Assembly (NCBI GenBank): GCA_029245665.1
Contig: JAQWOW010000260.1
Span: 1 to 19,362 of the forward strand
DNA from: Polaribacter sp.
Lineage (GTDB): Bacteria > Bacteroidota > Bacteroidia > Flavobacteriales > Flavobacteriaceae
DNA: 19,362 nt
Direction: 5' to 3'
Position numbers and translations under genes: made by a program
The notes under the pieces: generated by a model
What the model was told of the DNA's origin: nothing
Databases searched by the model: none
What the model saw: only the letters and a program-made list of their open reading frames with translations
Shown: positions 7,319 to 14,247 of the stretch, one piece after another
How positions within the stretch are numbered: the stretch's first letter is position 1
Layout of the letters: each line of letters begins with the position of its first letter

Positions 7319-7814
7319 AAGTATACATCAAAGTTTATTTTTTTTATTTCTGCTACTTCTACAAGTTATAGTCTTAAATAATATCAACTTTCTTGGATAC
7401 ATTAACCCCTATCTTTACATCGTATTTGTTTTCTTATACCCTTTAAAAGAAAATAAGTTTCCGCTATTGTTTTATAGTTTTATTTTGGGTCTTTCTATTG
7501 ATTTTTTCTCTGATTCTGGTGGAATTCATGCGTTTTCAACCTTATTTATTGCTTATATAAGACTTTTTTTTATTAAGGTTTATTTTAGAAAAACACCTTT
7601 AGACTACCCTTTTTTTAAATTAAAAGACGAATCTTTTGGTAAAGTTTTTAACTTCACTATAACTTTAACAATAATTCATCATCTCATTTATTTTTCTTTT
7701 GCTAATTTTAGTTTTCAAAATTTATCAATAGTTTTTTTAAATACCCTATTCTCTTGTATTTTTACATTGATTTTATTTTTTCTTGGAACCTATATTTTTA
7801 CTAAAAAAGAATAA
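7311..7814 (+). CDS. mreD: Rod shape-determining protein MreD
   Basis: This is a 167-residue inner-membrane protein with about five membrane segments and very few charges. Conserved-style elements include NPYLYIVFVFLYPL and GLSIDFFSDSGGIHAFSTLFIAYIR; the Asp-Gly-Gly-His part of the latter matches MreD proteins. It belongs to the elongasome with MreB, MreC, PBP2 and RodA. Identity is strengthened by position: it overlaps mreC by 8 bases and mrdA by 1 base (TAATG). MreD sequences diverge widely, so the call leans on context as well as topology. Confidence 0.92.
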   Translation: MNKSIHQSLFFLFLLLLQVIVLNNINFLGYINPYLYIVFVFLYPLKENKFPLLFYSFILGLSIDFFSDSGGIHAFSTLFIAYIRLFFIKVYFRKTPLDYPFFKLKDESFGKVFNFTITLTIIHHLIYFSFANFSFQNLSIVFLNTLFSCIFTLILFFLGTYIFTKKE

Positions 7815-9667
7815 TGAAAAGAAGTTTTTTACTGTATTTTCTAATTACGTTTATTGGAGTTCTTTTTATTGGAAGACTTTTTCAACTTCAAATAATTAGA
7901 GGTGCAAATTATGACCCAATTCATAATTCTGCTGTAAAAACTGTATACGATTACCCAGAAAGAGGCTATATTTATGATAGAAACGGGACACTTCTTGTGG
8001 CAAATCAACTTTCATATGACGTAATGGTGCAACCAAACAAAGTATTACCTTTAGACACTTTAGAGTTCTGTAAGCTCTTAAAAATTGATAAAAAACAATT
8101 CTTAAAGAAAATTAAAAGAGCCGAAAAATATGCAACTTATAAACCTTCAGTATTTCTAAAACAATTGGCAAAAGAAGACTTTGCTTTTTTGCAAGAAAAA
8201 CTTCAAAAGTTTAAAGGTTTCTTCATCCAAAAAAGAATTATCAGAGAGTATCCGATAAATGCAGCTGCCAACGTACTCGGCTATATTGGGGAAGTAAACG
8301 AAAATCTGGCTAAAAATAATGAGTATTATCAACAAGGAGAACTAATTGGTAAAGATGGGGTAGAAAGACAGTACGAAGAATATTTAAGAGGAAAAAAAGG
8401 GAAAAAATTCTTAAACTTAAATCGATTCAATACAGTTACTGGTGCTTATTTAAAAGGAAAATTTGATACACTACCAAAAAATGGCAAAGACTTAACCTTA
8501 ACTTTAGATGTGAAATTACAGGTCTATGCTCAAAAATTAATGACCGGAAAAAGAGGTGGAATTGTAGCGATAGAACCTTCAACTGGTGAAATTTTAGCAC
8601 TTGTTACCGCTCCTTCTTACGACCCTAATATGCTGGTTGGTAGAAAGCGCTCAAAAAACTCCGTACTTCTTTTTAACGATACCATTAGCAAACCTTCATA
8701 CGATAGAGGATTATTGGCGACATATGCTCCCGGATCTCCCTTTAAAATGATGAATGCATTAATTGGACTTCAAGAGAATGTTATTAACGAGCAAACCTCA
8801 TTTAAATGTTATAATGGGTTTAAATATGGAAAAAGAGCAAACGAATTTATGGGTTGCCATTGTGGAATTATTGGAAGACCTATTCAACTAAAAACCGCCA
8901 TTGCAAAATCTTGTAATAGTTATTTTTCTCATACTTATAAGAGAATTGTAGAAAAAAATAACAATCCGTCTCAAGGACTTGATCATTGGCACAAACACGT
9001 TTCTAGTTTTGGTTTGGGAAATTATTTAGGATATGATTTACCAGCAGGGCAAAAAGGATTGATTCCTAATGGAAATTATTATGACAGTCGGTATAAATAT
9101 TCGTGGAATGGTTCTACAAACATATCCAATGCAATTGGCCAGGGTGAAATCTTAACAACTCCAATTCAGTTAGCAAACTTCACAGCAGCAATTGCAAATA
9201 AAGGACATTTTTATACTCCTCATATTTTAAAAGAGGTAGATCAAAATCCTATCGATAATCCAAAATATACAATTGCAAAAAAGACAACTATTGATAAGAA
9301 ACATTTTTCTCCTCTTATTGAAGCCATGCACGAAGTTTTTAAAACAGGTACAGGAAAATGGAGTCAGGTAGAAGGTATTGAAATTTGTGGAAAAACCGGT
9401 ACCGTAGAAAATTTCGTAAAAATCAATGGAAAAAAAACACAACTTACAGACCATTCAATTTTAGTTGCATTTGCTCCAAAGAAAAATCCGAAAATTGCCC
9501 TGGCAATTTTTGTTGAAAATGGAGGGTACGGCTCTGAAATTGCAGCTCCTATCTCTAGTTTACTTATTGAAAAATATTTAACTGGAATCATCTCTGAAAA
9601 AAATAATTACAGAGAACAAAGAATCCTAAATTTAAGTTTAGAAAAAAATTACGCTCAATTAAATTAA
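7814..9667 (+). CDS. mrdA: Penicillin-binding protein 2 (elongasome transpeptidase)
   Basis: PBP2 is the D,D-transpeptidase that cross-links peptidoglycan made by RodA during lateral growth. The 617 residues contain one N-terminal membrane anchor (about 4-24), a pedestal/dimerisation region (GYIYDRNGTLLVANQLSYDV at 51-70; INAAANVLGYIGEV at 148-161) and a complete penicillin-binding domain. The catalytic motifs are S308-P-F-K311 (SxxK), S366-C-N368 (SxN) and K527-T-G529 (KTG). Two cysteines lie close together in FMGCHCGIIG near 345-352, an arrangement I also associate with other Bacteroidota PBP2s. The start overlaps the mreD stop by one base, and rodA follows 13 bp after its end. No truncation is seen. 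Confidence 0.96.
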   Translation: MKRSFLLYFLITFIGVLFIGRLFQLQIIRGANYDPIHNSAVKTVYDYPERGYIYDRNGTLLVANQLSYDVMVQPNKVLPLDTLEFCKLLKIDKKQFLKKIKRAEKYATYKPSVFLKQLAKEDFAFLQEKLQKFKGFFIQKRIIREYPINAAANVLGYIGEVNENLAKNNEYYQQGELIGKDGVERQYEEYLRGKKGKKFLNLNRFNTVTGAYLKGKFDTLPKNGKDLTLTLDVKLQVYAQKLMTGKRGGIVAIEPSTGEILALVTAPSYDPNMLVGRKRSKNSVLLFNDTISKPSYDRGLLATYAPGSPFKMMNALIGLQENVINEQTSFKCYNGFKYGKRANEFMGCHCGIIGRPIQLKTAIAKSCNSYFSHTYKRIVEKNNNPSQGLDHWHKHVSSFGLGNYLGYDLPAGQKGLIPNGNYYDSRYKYSWNGSTNISNAIGQGEILTTPIQLANFTAAIANKGHFYTPHILKEVDQNPIDNPKYTIAKKTTIDKKHFSPLIEAMHEVFKTGTGKWSQVEGIEICGKTGTVENFVKINGKKTQLTDHSILVAFAPKKNPKIALAIFVENGGYGSEIAAPISSLLIEKYLTGIISEKNNYREQRILNLSLEKNYAQLN

Positions 9668-9680
9668 AAATCTCAAGAAA

Positions 9681-10961
9681 TTGCGTCAAGAACAAAATAA
9701 TATTTTTGCAGGAATAGATTGGCTTTTAGTCTTTCTGTTCCTTTCACTTGTCAGCTTTGGATGGGTGAATATTTACGCAGCTTCAAGAACGAGTGAAGAC
9801 CTAGATTTACTTAATTTTTCAACAAAACACGGCAAGCAATTTGTATTTATATGTTTTACAATTCCTTTGATCGTTCTCATTCTTTTTTTTAACTCAAAAT
9901 TTTATGAAAAATTATCAAGTTTGTTTTATGTAATTTCAATTGCATCTCTTATTGGTTTGTTTGCCTTTGGTAAAACAATTAATGGAGCAACATCTTGGTA
10001 TAATTTTGGTGCAATGGGTCTTCAACCATCAGAATTTGTAAAAACTTTTACAGCCCTGGCGATTGCAAAACTATTGAGCGATAGAAAATACAACTTACGA
10101 TTAACCAAGAATCAAATAAAAGCTTTTATCATTATTTTTACTCCTGCCTTTCTAATCATCTTACAACCCGATGCGGGCTCTGCTTTAATTTATTTGGCAT
10201 TCTTTTTGGTACTTCATAGAGAAGGCTTAACTCTAAATTACATCCTTTTTGGAGCCCTAATCGTACTTCTTTTTGTATTCATAATTCTCTTTGGATACAT
10301 TTCGATTTCAATCTGCCTAATCATCCTCATTACTATTGGATTGTTGTATGCTATTTACAGAGGTGGAAAAAGATTCATTCGTTTCAATTGGCACAAAGTT
10401 TTAATGATATACCTTGTTGCCCTCCTTTTTACATTTGGAACAAATTTTACCTACAATAGTATTTTTAAACAACATCATAGAGACCGTTTTGAAGTGCTGT
10501 TAGGGATGAAAAAAGACACTAAAAATATCGGGTATAATTCCCACCAATCTGAATTAACAATTAGTTCTGGAAGCTGGACTGGTAAAGGTTTTTTAAAGGG
10601 TGATATTACCAAAGGGAATTTTGTACCAGAACAACACACAGATTATATCTTTAGCACTGTTGGTGAAGAATGGGGTTTTTTAGGAAGCAGCTTTGTTATT
10701 CTTCTGTTCATGTTGATGTTATATCGAATTATTTATTTGGCAGAAACACATGCAAATAAATTTGGACGAATCTATGGCTACGGAGTAGCAGCTATTTTAT
10801 TTTTTCACATTGTAATCAATTTAGGAATGGTAATTGGATTGATGCCAACGGTAGGAATTCCACTACCTTTTTTTAGCTATGGTGGTTCTTCGCTGTGGGG
10901 ATTTACCATCTTACTATTTATATTTATAAGATTAGATGCGCATAAAAATTATGATTGGTAA
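9681..10961 (+). CDS. rodA: RodA, SEDS peptidoglycan glycosyltransferase
   Basis: RodA polymerises lipid II into glycan strands in complex with PBP2. The 426 residues form about ten membrane helices. SEDS signatures are NGATSWYNFGAMGLQPSEFVK (from 101; Q115-P-S-E118), GKGFLKG (301-307), and PEQHTDYIFSTVGEEWGFLG (316-335) with the likely catalytic D321. The end has PTVGIPLPFFSYGGSS. The start codon is TTG. The frame is closed by a stop at 9660-9662, no ATG or GTG occurs before the first membrane helix, and the first downstream in-frame ATG would remove more than 100 residues. It is the last gene of the elongasome operon. A rho-independent-type hairpin lies about 280 bp downstream. Confidence 0.95.
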   Translation: MRQEQNNIFAGIDWLLVFLFLSLVSFGWVNIYAASRTSEDLDLLNFSTKHGKQFVFICFTIPLIVLILFFNSKFYEKLSSLFYVISIASLIGLFAFGKTINGATSWYNFGAMGLQPSEFVKTFTALAIAKLLSDRKYNLRLTKNQIKAFIIIFTPAFLIILQPDAGSALIYLAFFLVLHREGLTLNYILFGALIVLLFVFIILFGYISISICLIILITIGLLYAIYRGGKRFIRFNWHKVLMIYLVALLFTFGTNFTYNSIFKQHHRDRFEVLLGMKKDTKNIGYNSHQSELTISSGSWTGKGFLKGDITKGNFVPEQHTDYIFSTVGEEWGFLGSSFVILLFMLMLYRIIYLAETHANKFGRIYGYGVAAILFFHIVINLGMVIGLMPTVGIPLPFFSYGGSSLWGFTILLFIFIRLDAHKNYDW

Positions 10962-11115
10962 TTTTTAAAAAATTATAACCGTTTTTTTTAAGATCCTACC
11001 ATATAACTAAGAAAGTATAGAAAATACTAATCAATGGGTTTTAGTATAAAAAAACTATTGCAGATATTTTAATAAGATGAACGCTTCCTTTCAAAACTCT
11101 CTTTAATTATGAATA

Positions 11116-11154
11116 TCACTGTTTTCCGCTATCTAAAGTCACCGAAAACAGTGA
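11116..11154. repeat. Perfect 11-bp inverted repeat
   Basis: The arms TCACTGTTTTC (11116-11126) and GAAAACAGTGA (11144-11154) are exact reverse complements around a 17-base loop. Eight A residues follow shortly after the right arm on the plus strand, so it is not a classic terminator in the rodA direction. It could be an RNA hairpin in the rodA 3' region. Confidence 0.6.
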
Positions 11155-11240
11155 CTAAAAAAAACCCGATAAATCAGTATTGCAGATAAATAATAAAGCT
11201 TTTAACTTAGCAAAGTGAATTGGATACTTGTTTAAGTATT

Positions 11241-11296
11241 GAAAGCGGTTAATAGATCTCTATGTCTTTAACCGTTTTCTTTTACTTCACTTTTTT
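11241..11296 (+). terminator. Predicted rho-independent terminator, elongasome operon
   Basis: GAAAGCGGTTAA (11241-11252) pairs with TTAACCGTTTTC (11268-11279): 12 bp with one G-T wobble and a 15-base loop. A T-rich tail (TTTTACTTCAC then a T run) follows on the plus strand only. It is the best terminator candidate downstream of rodA, although unusually far from its stop. Confidence 0.6.
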
Positions 11297-11338
11297 GATA
11301 CAAAGAGAAACATTTCAAAAATCTATTGAATGACCCAT

Positions 11339-12415
11339 TTATATTCCATCTCCCAATCCTTTTAATTTTTGGGTGTTTTCAGCCAACATTAACTCATCAA
11401 TAATTTTTTGAATATCACCATTCACAATATTGGATAAATCATACAATGTTAATCCTATTCTATGGTCTGTAACACGCCCTTGTGAATAATTATAGGTTCT
11501 AATTTTTGCACTTCGATCTCCTGAAGCAACCATAGAACCTCGTTTTAAAGCATCTTCTGCATTCTTCTTTGCCAATTCCATGTCATACAAGCGAGATCTC
11601 AATACTTTAAATGCTTTCTCTTTGTTTTTATGTTGTGACTTTTGATCTTGACATTGCGCCACCAAACCAGAAGGAATGTGTGTTAAGCGAACTGCAGAAT
11701 ACGTAGTATTTACAGACTGACCTCCAGGACCTGAAGAACAGAAAAAATCAATTCTCACATCTTTTGGATTGATTTCTACATCAAATTCTTCTGCTTCAGG
11801 AAACACCATACAAGTTGCGGCTGAGGTATGAACACGACCTTGAGTTTCTGTTTGAGGAACTCTTTGCACTCGATGCACACCTGCTTCAAACTTTAAAGTT
11901 CCATAAACATCAGCTCCAGACACTTCAAATTGAATTTCTTTAAAACCTCCATTTGTCCCTTCAGAGTAATCTACGGTAGATACTTTCCATCCTTTACTTT
12001 CACAATATTTAGAATACATTCTAAATAAATCTCCTGCAAAAATACTTGCTTCATCTCCTCCAGTTCCTGCACGTAATTCTACAACAGCATTTTTAGAATC
12101 CTCAGGATCCTTTGGTATTAATAAAAATTTTATTTCATCTTCTAATTGCGGAATTCTAGAATTTGCTTCCTCAATTTCCATCTTTGCCATTTCTGTCATT
12201 TCAACATCAGATCCATCAGAAATAATCTCTTTTGCTTCTTCTATGTTGTTGATTAAAGTTTGATACTCATCTCCCTTTTCTACAACACTTCCTAAATCTT
12301 TATATTCTTTCATTAATTGTGCATACCGCTTCTGATCCATAATGATTTCTGGCTGAATAATCAAATCAGAAACCTCATCATAACGTTGCTTAACAATTCT
12401 TAATTTATCTAACAT
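11339..12415 (-). CDS. prfA: Peptide chain release factor 1 (RF1)
   Basis: RF1 reads UAA and UAG stop codons in the ribosomal A site and triggers peptide release. The 358 residues are typical. Domain 1 is helical and acidic (1-100). The codon-recognition tripeptide is P187-Q-T189, the PxT form that separates RF1 from RF2 (SPF), in HRVQRVPQTETQGRVHTSAA. The catalytic loop GPGGQSVNTTYS has G231-G232-Q233. AGTGGDEASIFAGDLFRMY (116-134) is the usual conserved block. I see no programmed-frameshift feature, which is a property of RF2 rather than RF1. The promoter is not obvious: only TAAATTCG-like sequence lies upstream. Downstream is the repeat-rich spacer, convergent with rodA. Confidence 0.97.
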   Translation of the reverse strand: MLDKLRIVKQRYDEVSDLIIQPEIIMDQKRYAQLMKEYKDLGSVVEKGDEYQTLINNIEEAKEIISDGSDVEMTEMAKMEIEEANSRIPQLEDEIKFLLIPKDPEDSKNAVVELRAGTGGDEASIFAGDLFRMYSKYCESKGWKVSTVDYSEGTNGGFKEIQFEVSGADVYGTLKFEAGVHRVQRVPQTETQGRVHTSAATCMVFPEAEEFDVEINPKDVRIDFFCSSGPGGQSVNTTYSAVRLTHIPSGLVAQCQDQKSQHKNKEKAFKVLRSRLYDMELAKKNAEDALKRGSMVASGDRSAKIRTYNYSQGRVTDHRIGLTLYDLSNIVNGDIQKIIDELMLAENTQKLKGLGDGI

Positions 12416-12481
12416 CTTCTATCTTTTCTTGGAATGCGAATTTACAATTTTTATCGGAAAGTTAAAATATTTCATTTTGAG

Positions 12482-12489
12482 TATATTTG
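12482..12489 (+). promoter_or_regulatory. -7 box upstream of lipoprotein gene
   Basis: TATATTTG is an exact match to TAnnTTTG on the plus strand. No good -33 TTTG is visible at 17-23 bp upstream. It would leave a leader of about 120 bases before the lipoprotein ATG, which contains the 35-codon ORF at 12507-12614. Confidence 0.4.
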
Positions 12490-12506
12490 TATTTTTCATT
12501 ACAACA

Positions 12507-12614
12507 ATGAATAAAAAAATTAGCTCCTCTTTCATTTGTTTATCAAAGCCAAAGATCTTAATTCTGAATCATATTATTTTCAAGGAGTCCACACGAATAA
12601 TGATTAAAATTTAA
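12507..12614 (+). CDS. Possible 35-codon leader ORF
   Basis: An ATG 17 bases after a consensus -7 box opens 35 codons (MNKKISSSFICLSKPKILIL and onward) ending at TAA, only 4 bases before the lipoprotein start. The layout would suit a leader peptide coupled to the next gene. The composition is nondescript, with many Ile and Lys as expected from random AT-rich DNA, and I recognise no family. A longer open frame from 12429 exists, but its start precedes the predicted promoter. Chance ORF remains the likelier explanation. Confidence 0.2.
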   Translation: MNKKISSSFICLSKPKILILNHIIFKESTRIMIKI

Positions 12615-12618
12615 AAAA

Positions 12619-12987
12619 ATGACTAAAAATATTTTACCATACCTGATAGTATTCGCAGTTTTTAGTTCTTGTACCGAAGATGTAATTCCCTACAAAGATA
12701 AATTAGCAGGTACCTGGAAGTTAGGCTCAGGCAATGATAGCAAAAAATTAACTTTTATAAATAATAACTTTCAATATGACTTTAAAGACATACAAATAGG
12801 GGGTTATTTTTATATGTCTGGAAATAGCATGTCAGGAACAGCTGTTATTTACAGAGGAGAGGGTGCAACAGAGATTTACCCTGAAAATTTTGAAGGTGAA
12901 CTGAGCATTTCTAGAGATTTAGTTAGGTTTAAAAATTTTTCAGGAACATGGAACAACGTATTTTATGATACGTATCAAAAAGAATAA
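12619..12987 (+). CDS. Small secreted lipoprotein, possibly lipocalin-like
   Basis: The 122-residue product begins with a lipoprotein signal peptide: MTKN, hydrophobic ILPYLIVFAVF, then lipobox FSSC with the acylated Cys at 18. The mature part starts with acidic TEDVIPYKDKLAGTWKLG. The K-L-A-G-T-W-K-L segment resembles the opening strand of lipocalin-like domains common in Flavobacteriaceae, and the remainder alternates in a beta pattern (KKLTFINNNFQYDF, GELSISRDLVRFKNF). No catalytic residues are evident. It is probably anchored in the outer membrane. It is convergent with purM, with only 8 bp between their stops, and is preceded by a consensus -7 box. Confidence 0.7.
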   Translation: MTKNILPYLIVFAVFSSCTEDVIPYKDKLAGTWKLGSGNDSKKLTFINNNFQYDFKDIQIGGYFYMSGNSMSGTAVIYRGEGATEIYPENFEGELSISRDLVRFKNFSGTWNNVFYDTYQKE

Positions 12988-12995
12988 ACTTTTTC

Positions 12996-14174
12996 TTAAT
13001 ATTCAAACTGCCCAAACTCACTTTTAATGGTTAGTTTTTTAGAACTTGATGGCAATACCCTCCCGATAATTTGAGCAGCTACATTATAAGATTTTGAGAT
13101 AGCGATAATTTCTTCTGCAATTTCCGGAGAAACATATATTTCCATTCTGTGTCCGCAGTTAAACACCTGGTACATTTCTTTCCAATCTGTTTGAGATTGT
13201 TCTTGTATCAATTTAAATAAAGGAGGAATCGGGAACATGTTGTCTTTTACTATGTGTAAATTGTCTACAAAATGTAAAATTTTTGTTTGAGCACCTCCAG
13301 AACAATGAATCATTCCGTGTACCGTTTCAGAATCGAACTTTGATAAAATTTCTTTAATTATAGGCGCATAGGTTCTCGTAGGAGACAACACCAATTTACC
13401 AGCATCAACAGGAGCATTCTCAACGTTATCCGTTAATTTTATGTTCCCTGAATACACCAAATCAGCAGGAACAGTGGCATCATAACTTTCTGGATATTTA
13501 TCTGCCAAATAGTTATGAAATACATCGTGTCTCGCAGAGGTTAATCCGTTAGAGCCCATTCCTCCATTGTATTCAGTTTCATAGCTAGCTTGACCAAAAG
13601 ATTCTAATCCAACAATAACATCACCTGCCTTTATGTTTGCATTATCTATGACATCAGAACGCTTCATTCTTGCTGTTACGGTAGAATCTACAATAATTGT
13701 TTTTACCAAGTCTCCAACATCAGCAGTTTCTCCACCCGTAGAATGAATGGTCACTCCAAAACCTTTTAAGTCTTCAATTAGCGATTCGGTTCCGTTTATA
13801 ATTGCTGACAAAACTTCTCCTGGGATCTTGTTTTTATTTCGACCAATTGTAGAGGATAACATAATTTGATCTGTTGCACCTACACATAACAAATCGTCAA
13901 TATTCATAATTAAAGCATCCTGAGCAATACCTTTCCAAACAGAAATATCTCCAGTTTCTTTCCAATACATATACGCAAGAGAAGATTTTGTTCCTGCACC
14001 ATCGGCATGCATTATTAGACAATAGTCATCATCATTTGTTAAATAATCTGGAACAATTTTACAAAATGCTTTGGGGAATAATCCTTTGTCGATATTCTTA
14101 ATTGCATTGTGCACATCCTCTTTGGATGCAGAAACACCTCTTTGTGCGTATCTTTTAGAAATTTCTTGACTCAT
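12996..14174 (-). CDS. purM: Phosphoribosylformylglycinamidine cyclo-ligase (AIR synthase, PurM)
   Basis: PurM closes the imidazole ring of FGAM to AIR using ATP, step five of purine synthesis in the cytosol. At 392 residues it is the longer form I associate with Bacteroidota, against about 345 in E. coli. Motifs are HADGAGTKSS (56-65), NIDDLLCVGA (91-100), STGGETADVGD (145-155) and GDVIVGLESFGQASYETEYN, followed by a glycine-rich segment with SNGLTSARHDVF. The C-terminal half carries HCSGGAQTKI in the place of the usual HITGGG loop. The start follows a -7 box at 14194-14201 and the glnN terminator, so it is transcribed on its own. Confidence 0.93.
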   Translation of the reverse strand: MSQEISKRYAQRGVSASKEDVHNAIKNIDKGLFPKAFCKIVPDYLTNDDDYCLIMHADGAGTKSSLAYMYWKETGDISVWKGIAQDALIMNIDDLLCVGATDQIMLSSTIGRNKNKIPGEVLSAIINGTESLIEDLKGFGVTIHSTGGETADVGDLVKTIIVDSTVTARMKRSDVIDNANIKAGDVIVGLESFGQASYETEYNGGMGSNGLTSARHDVFHNYLADKYPESYDATVPADLVYSGNIKLTDNVENAPVDAGKLVLSPTRTYAPIIKEILSKFDSETVHGMIHCSGGAQTKILHFVDNLHIVKDNMFPIPPLFKLIQEQSQTDWKEMYQVFNCGHRMEIYVSPEIAEEIIAISKSYNVAAQIIGRVLPSSSKKLTIKSEFGQFEY

Positions 14175-14193
14175 GTTGTTATCTTGTGAGTTG

Positions 14194-14201
14194 CAAATTT
14201 A
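14194..14201 (-). promoter_or_regulatory. -7 box of purM promoter
   Basis: The minus strand reads TAAATTTG, an exact TAnnTTTG match, 20 bases before the purM ATG. The region about 19 bp upstream lies in the glnN terminator and shows no clear TTTG at the right distance. Confidence 0.4.
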
Positions 14202-14212
14202 GTCTTTTACCC

Positions 14213-14237
14213 AAAAAATCCTACCGTAAAGCAGGAT
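14213..14237 (-). terminator. Rho-independent terminator of glnN
   Basis: On the minus strand ATCCTGC pairs with GTAGGAT (7 bp, one G-T) around the 6-base loop TTTACG, directly followed by a T run. It sits just after the glnN stop and separates it from purM. Confidence 0.75.
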
Positions 14238-14247
14238 GTTTTTGCGC

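Larger units (their letters stand above)
10962..11338. other. Gene-free spacer rich in inverted and direct repeats
   Basis: This 377-bp stretch holds no convincing gene and no TAnnTTTG box on either strand. It contains a run of dyads. ATACTAA/TTAGTAT is at 11024-11030 and 11041-11047, and AGTAT at 11014-11018 could pair with the same left arm instead. TCACTGTTTTC/GAAAACAGTGA is a perfect 11-bp pair at 11116-11126 and 11144-11154. ATACTT/AAGTAT is at 11224-11239. The terminator-like hairpin at 11241-11279 completes the set. TATTGCAGATA occurs twice (11056 and 11178), each followed within 3 bases by TAATAA. TAACCGTTTT also occurs twice (10976 and 11269). It may be the rodA 3' untranslated region, a non-coding RNA, or decayed sequence. 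Confidence 0.5.

Noticed and set aside
11077..11189. Tiny ORFs in the rodA-prfA spacer (9 and 26 codons)
   Set aside because: They are very short, overlap the inverted repeats, and no promoter box or coding signature supports them.
12429..12506. N-terminal extension of the plus-strand ORF running 12429-12614
   Set aside because: It begins upstream of the predicted -7 box at 12482 and has no family resemblance; only the inner ATG at 12507 is even arguable.
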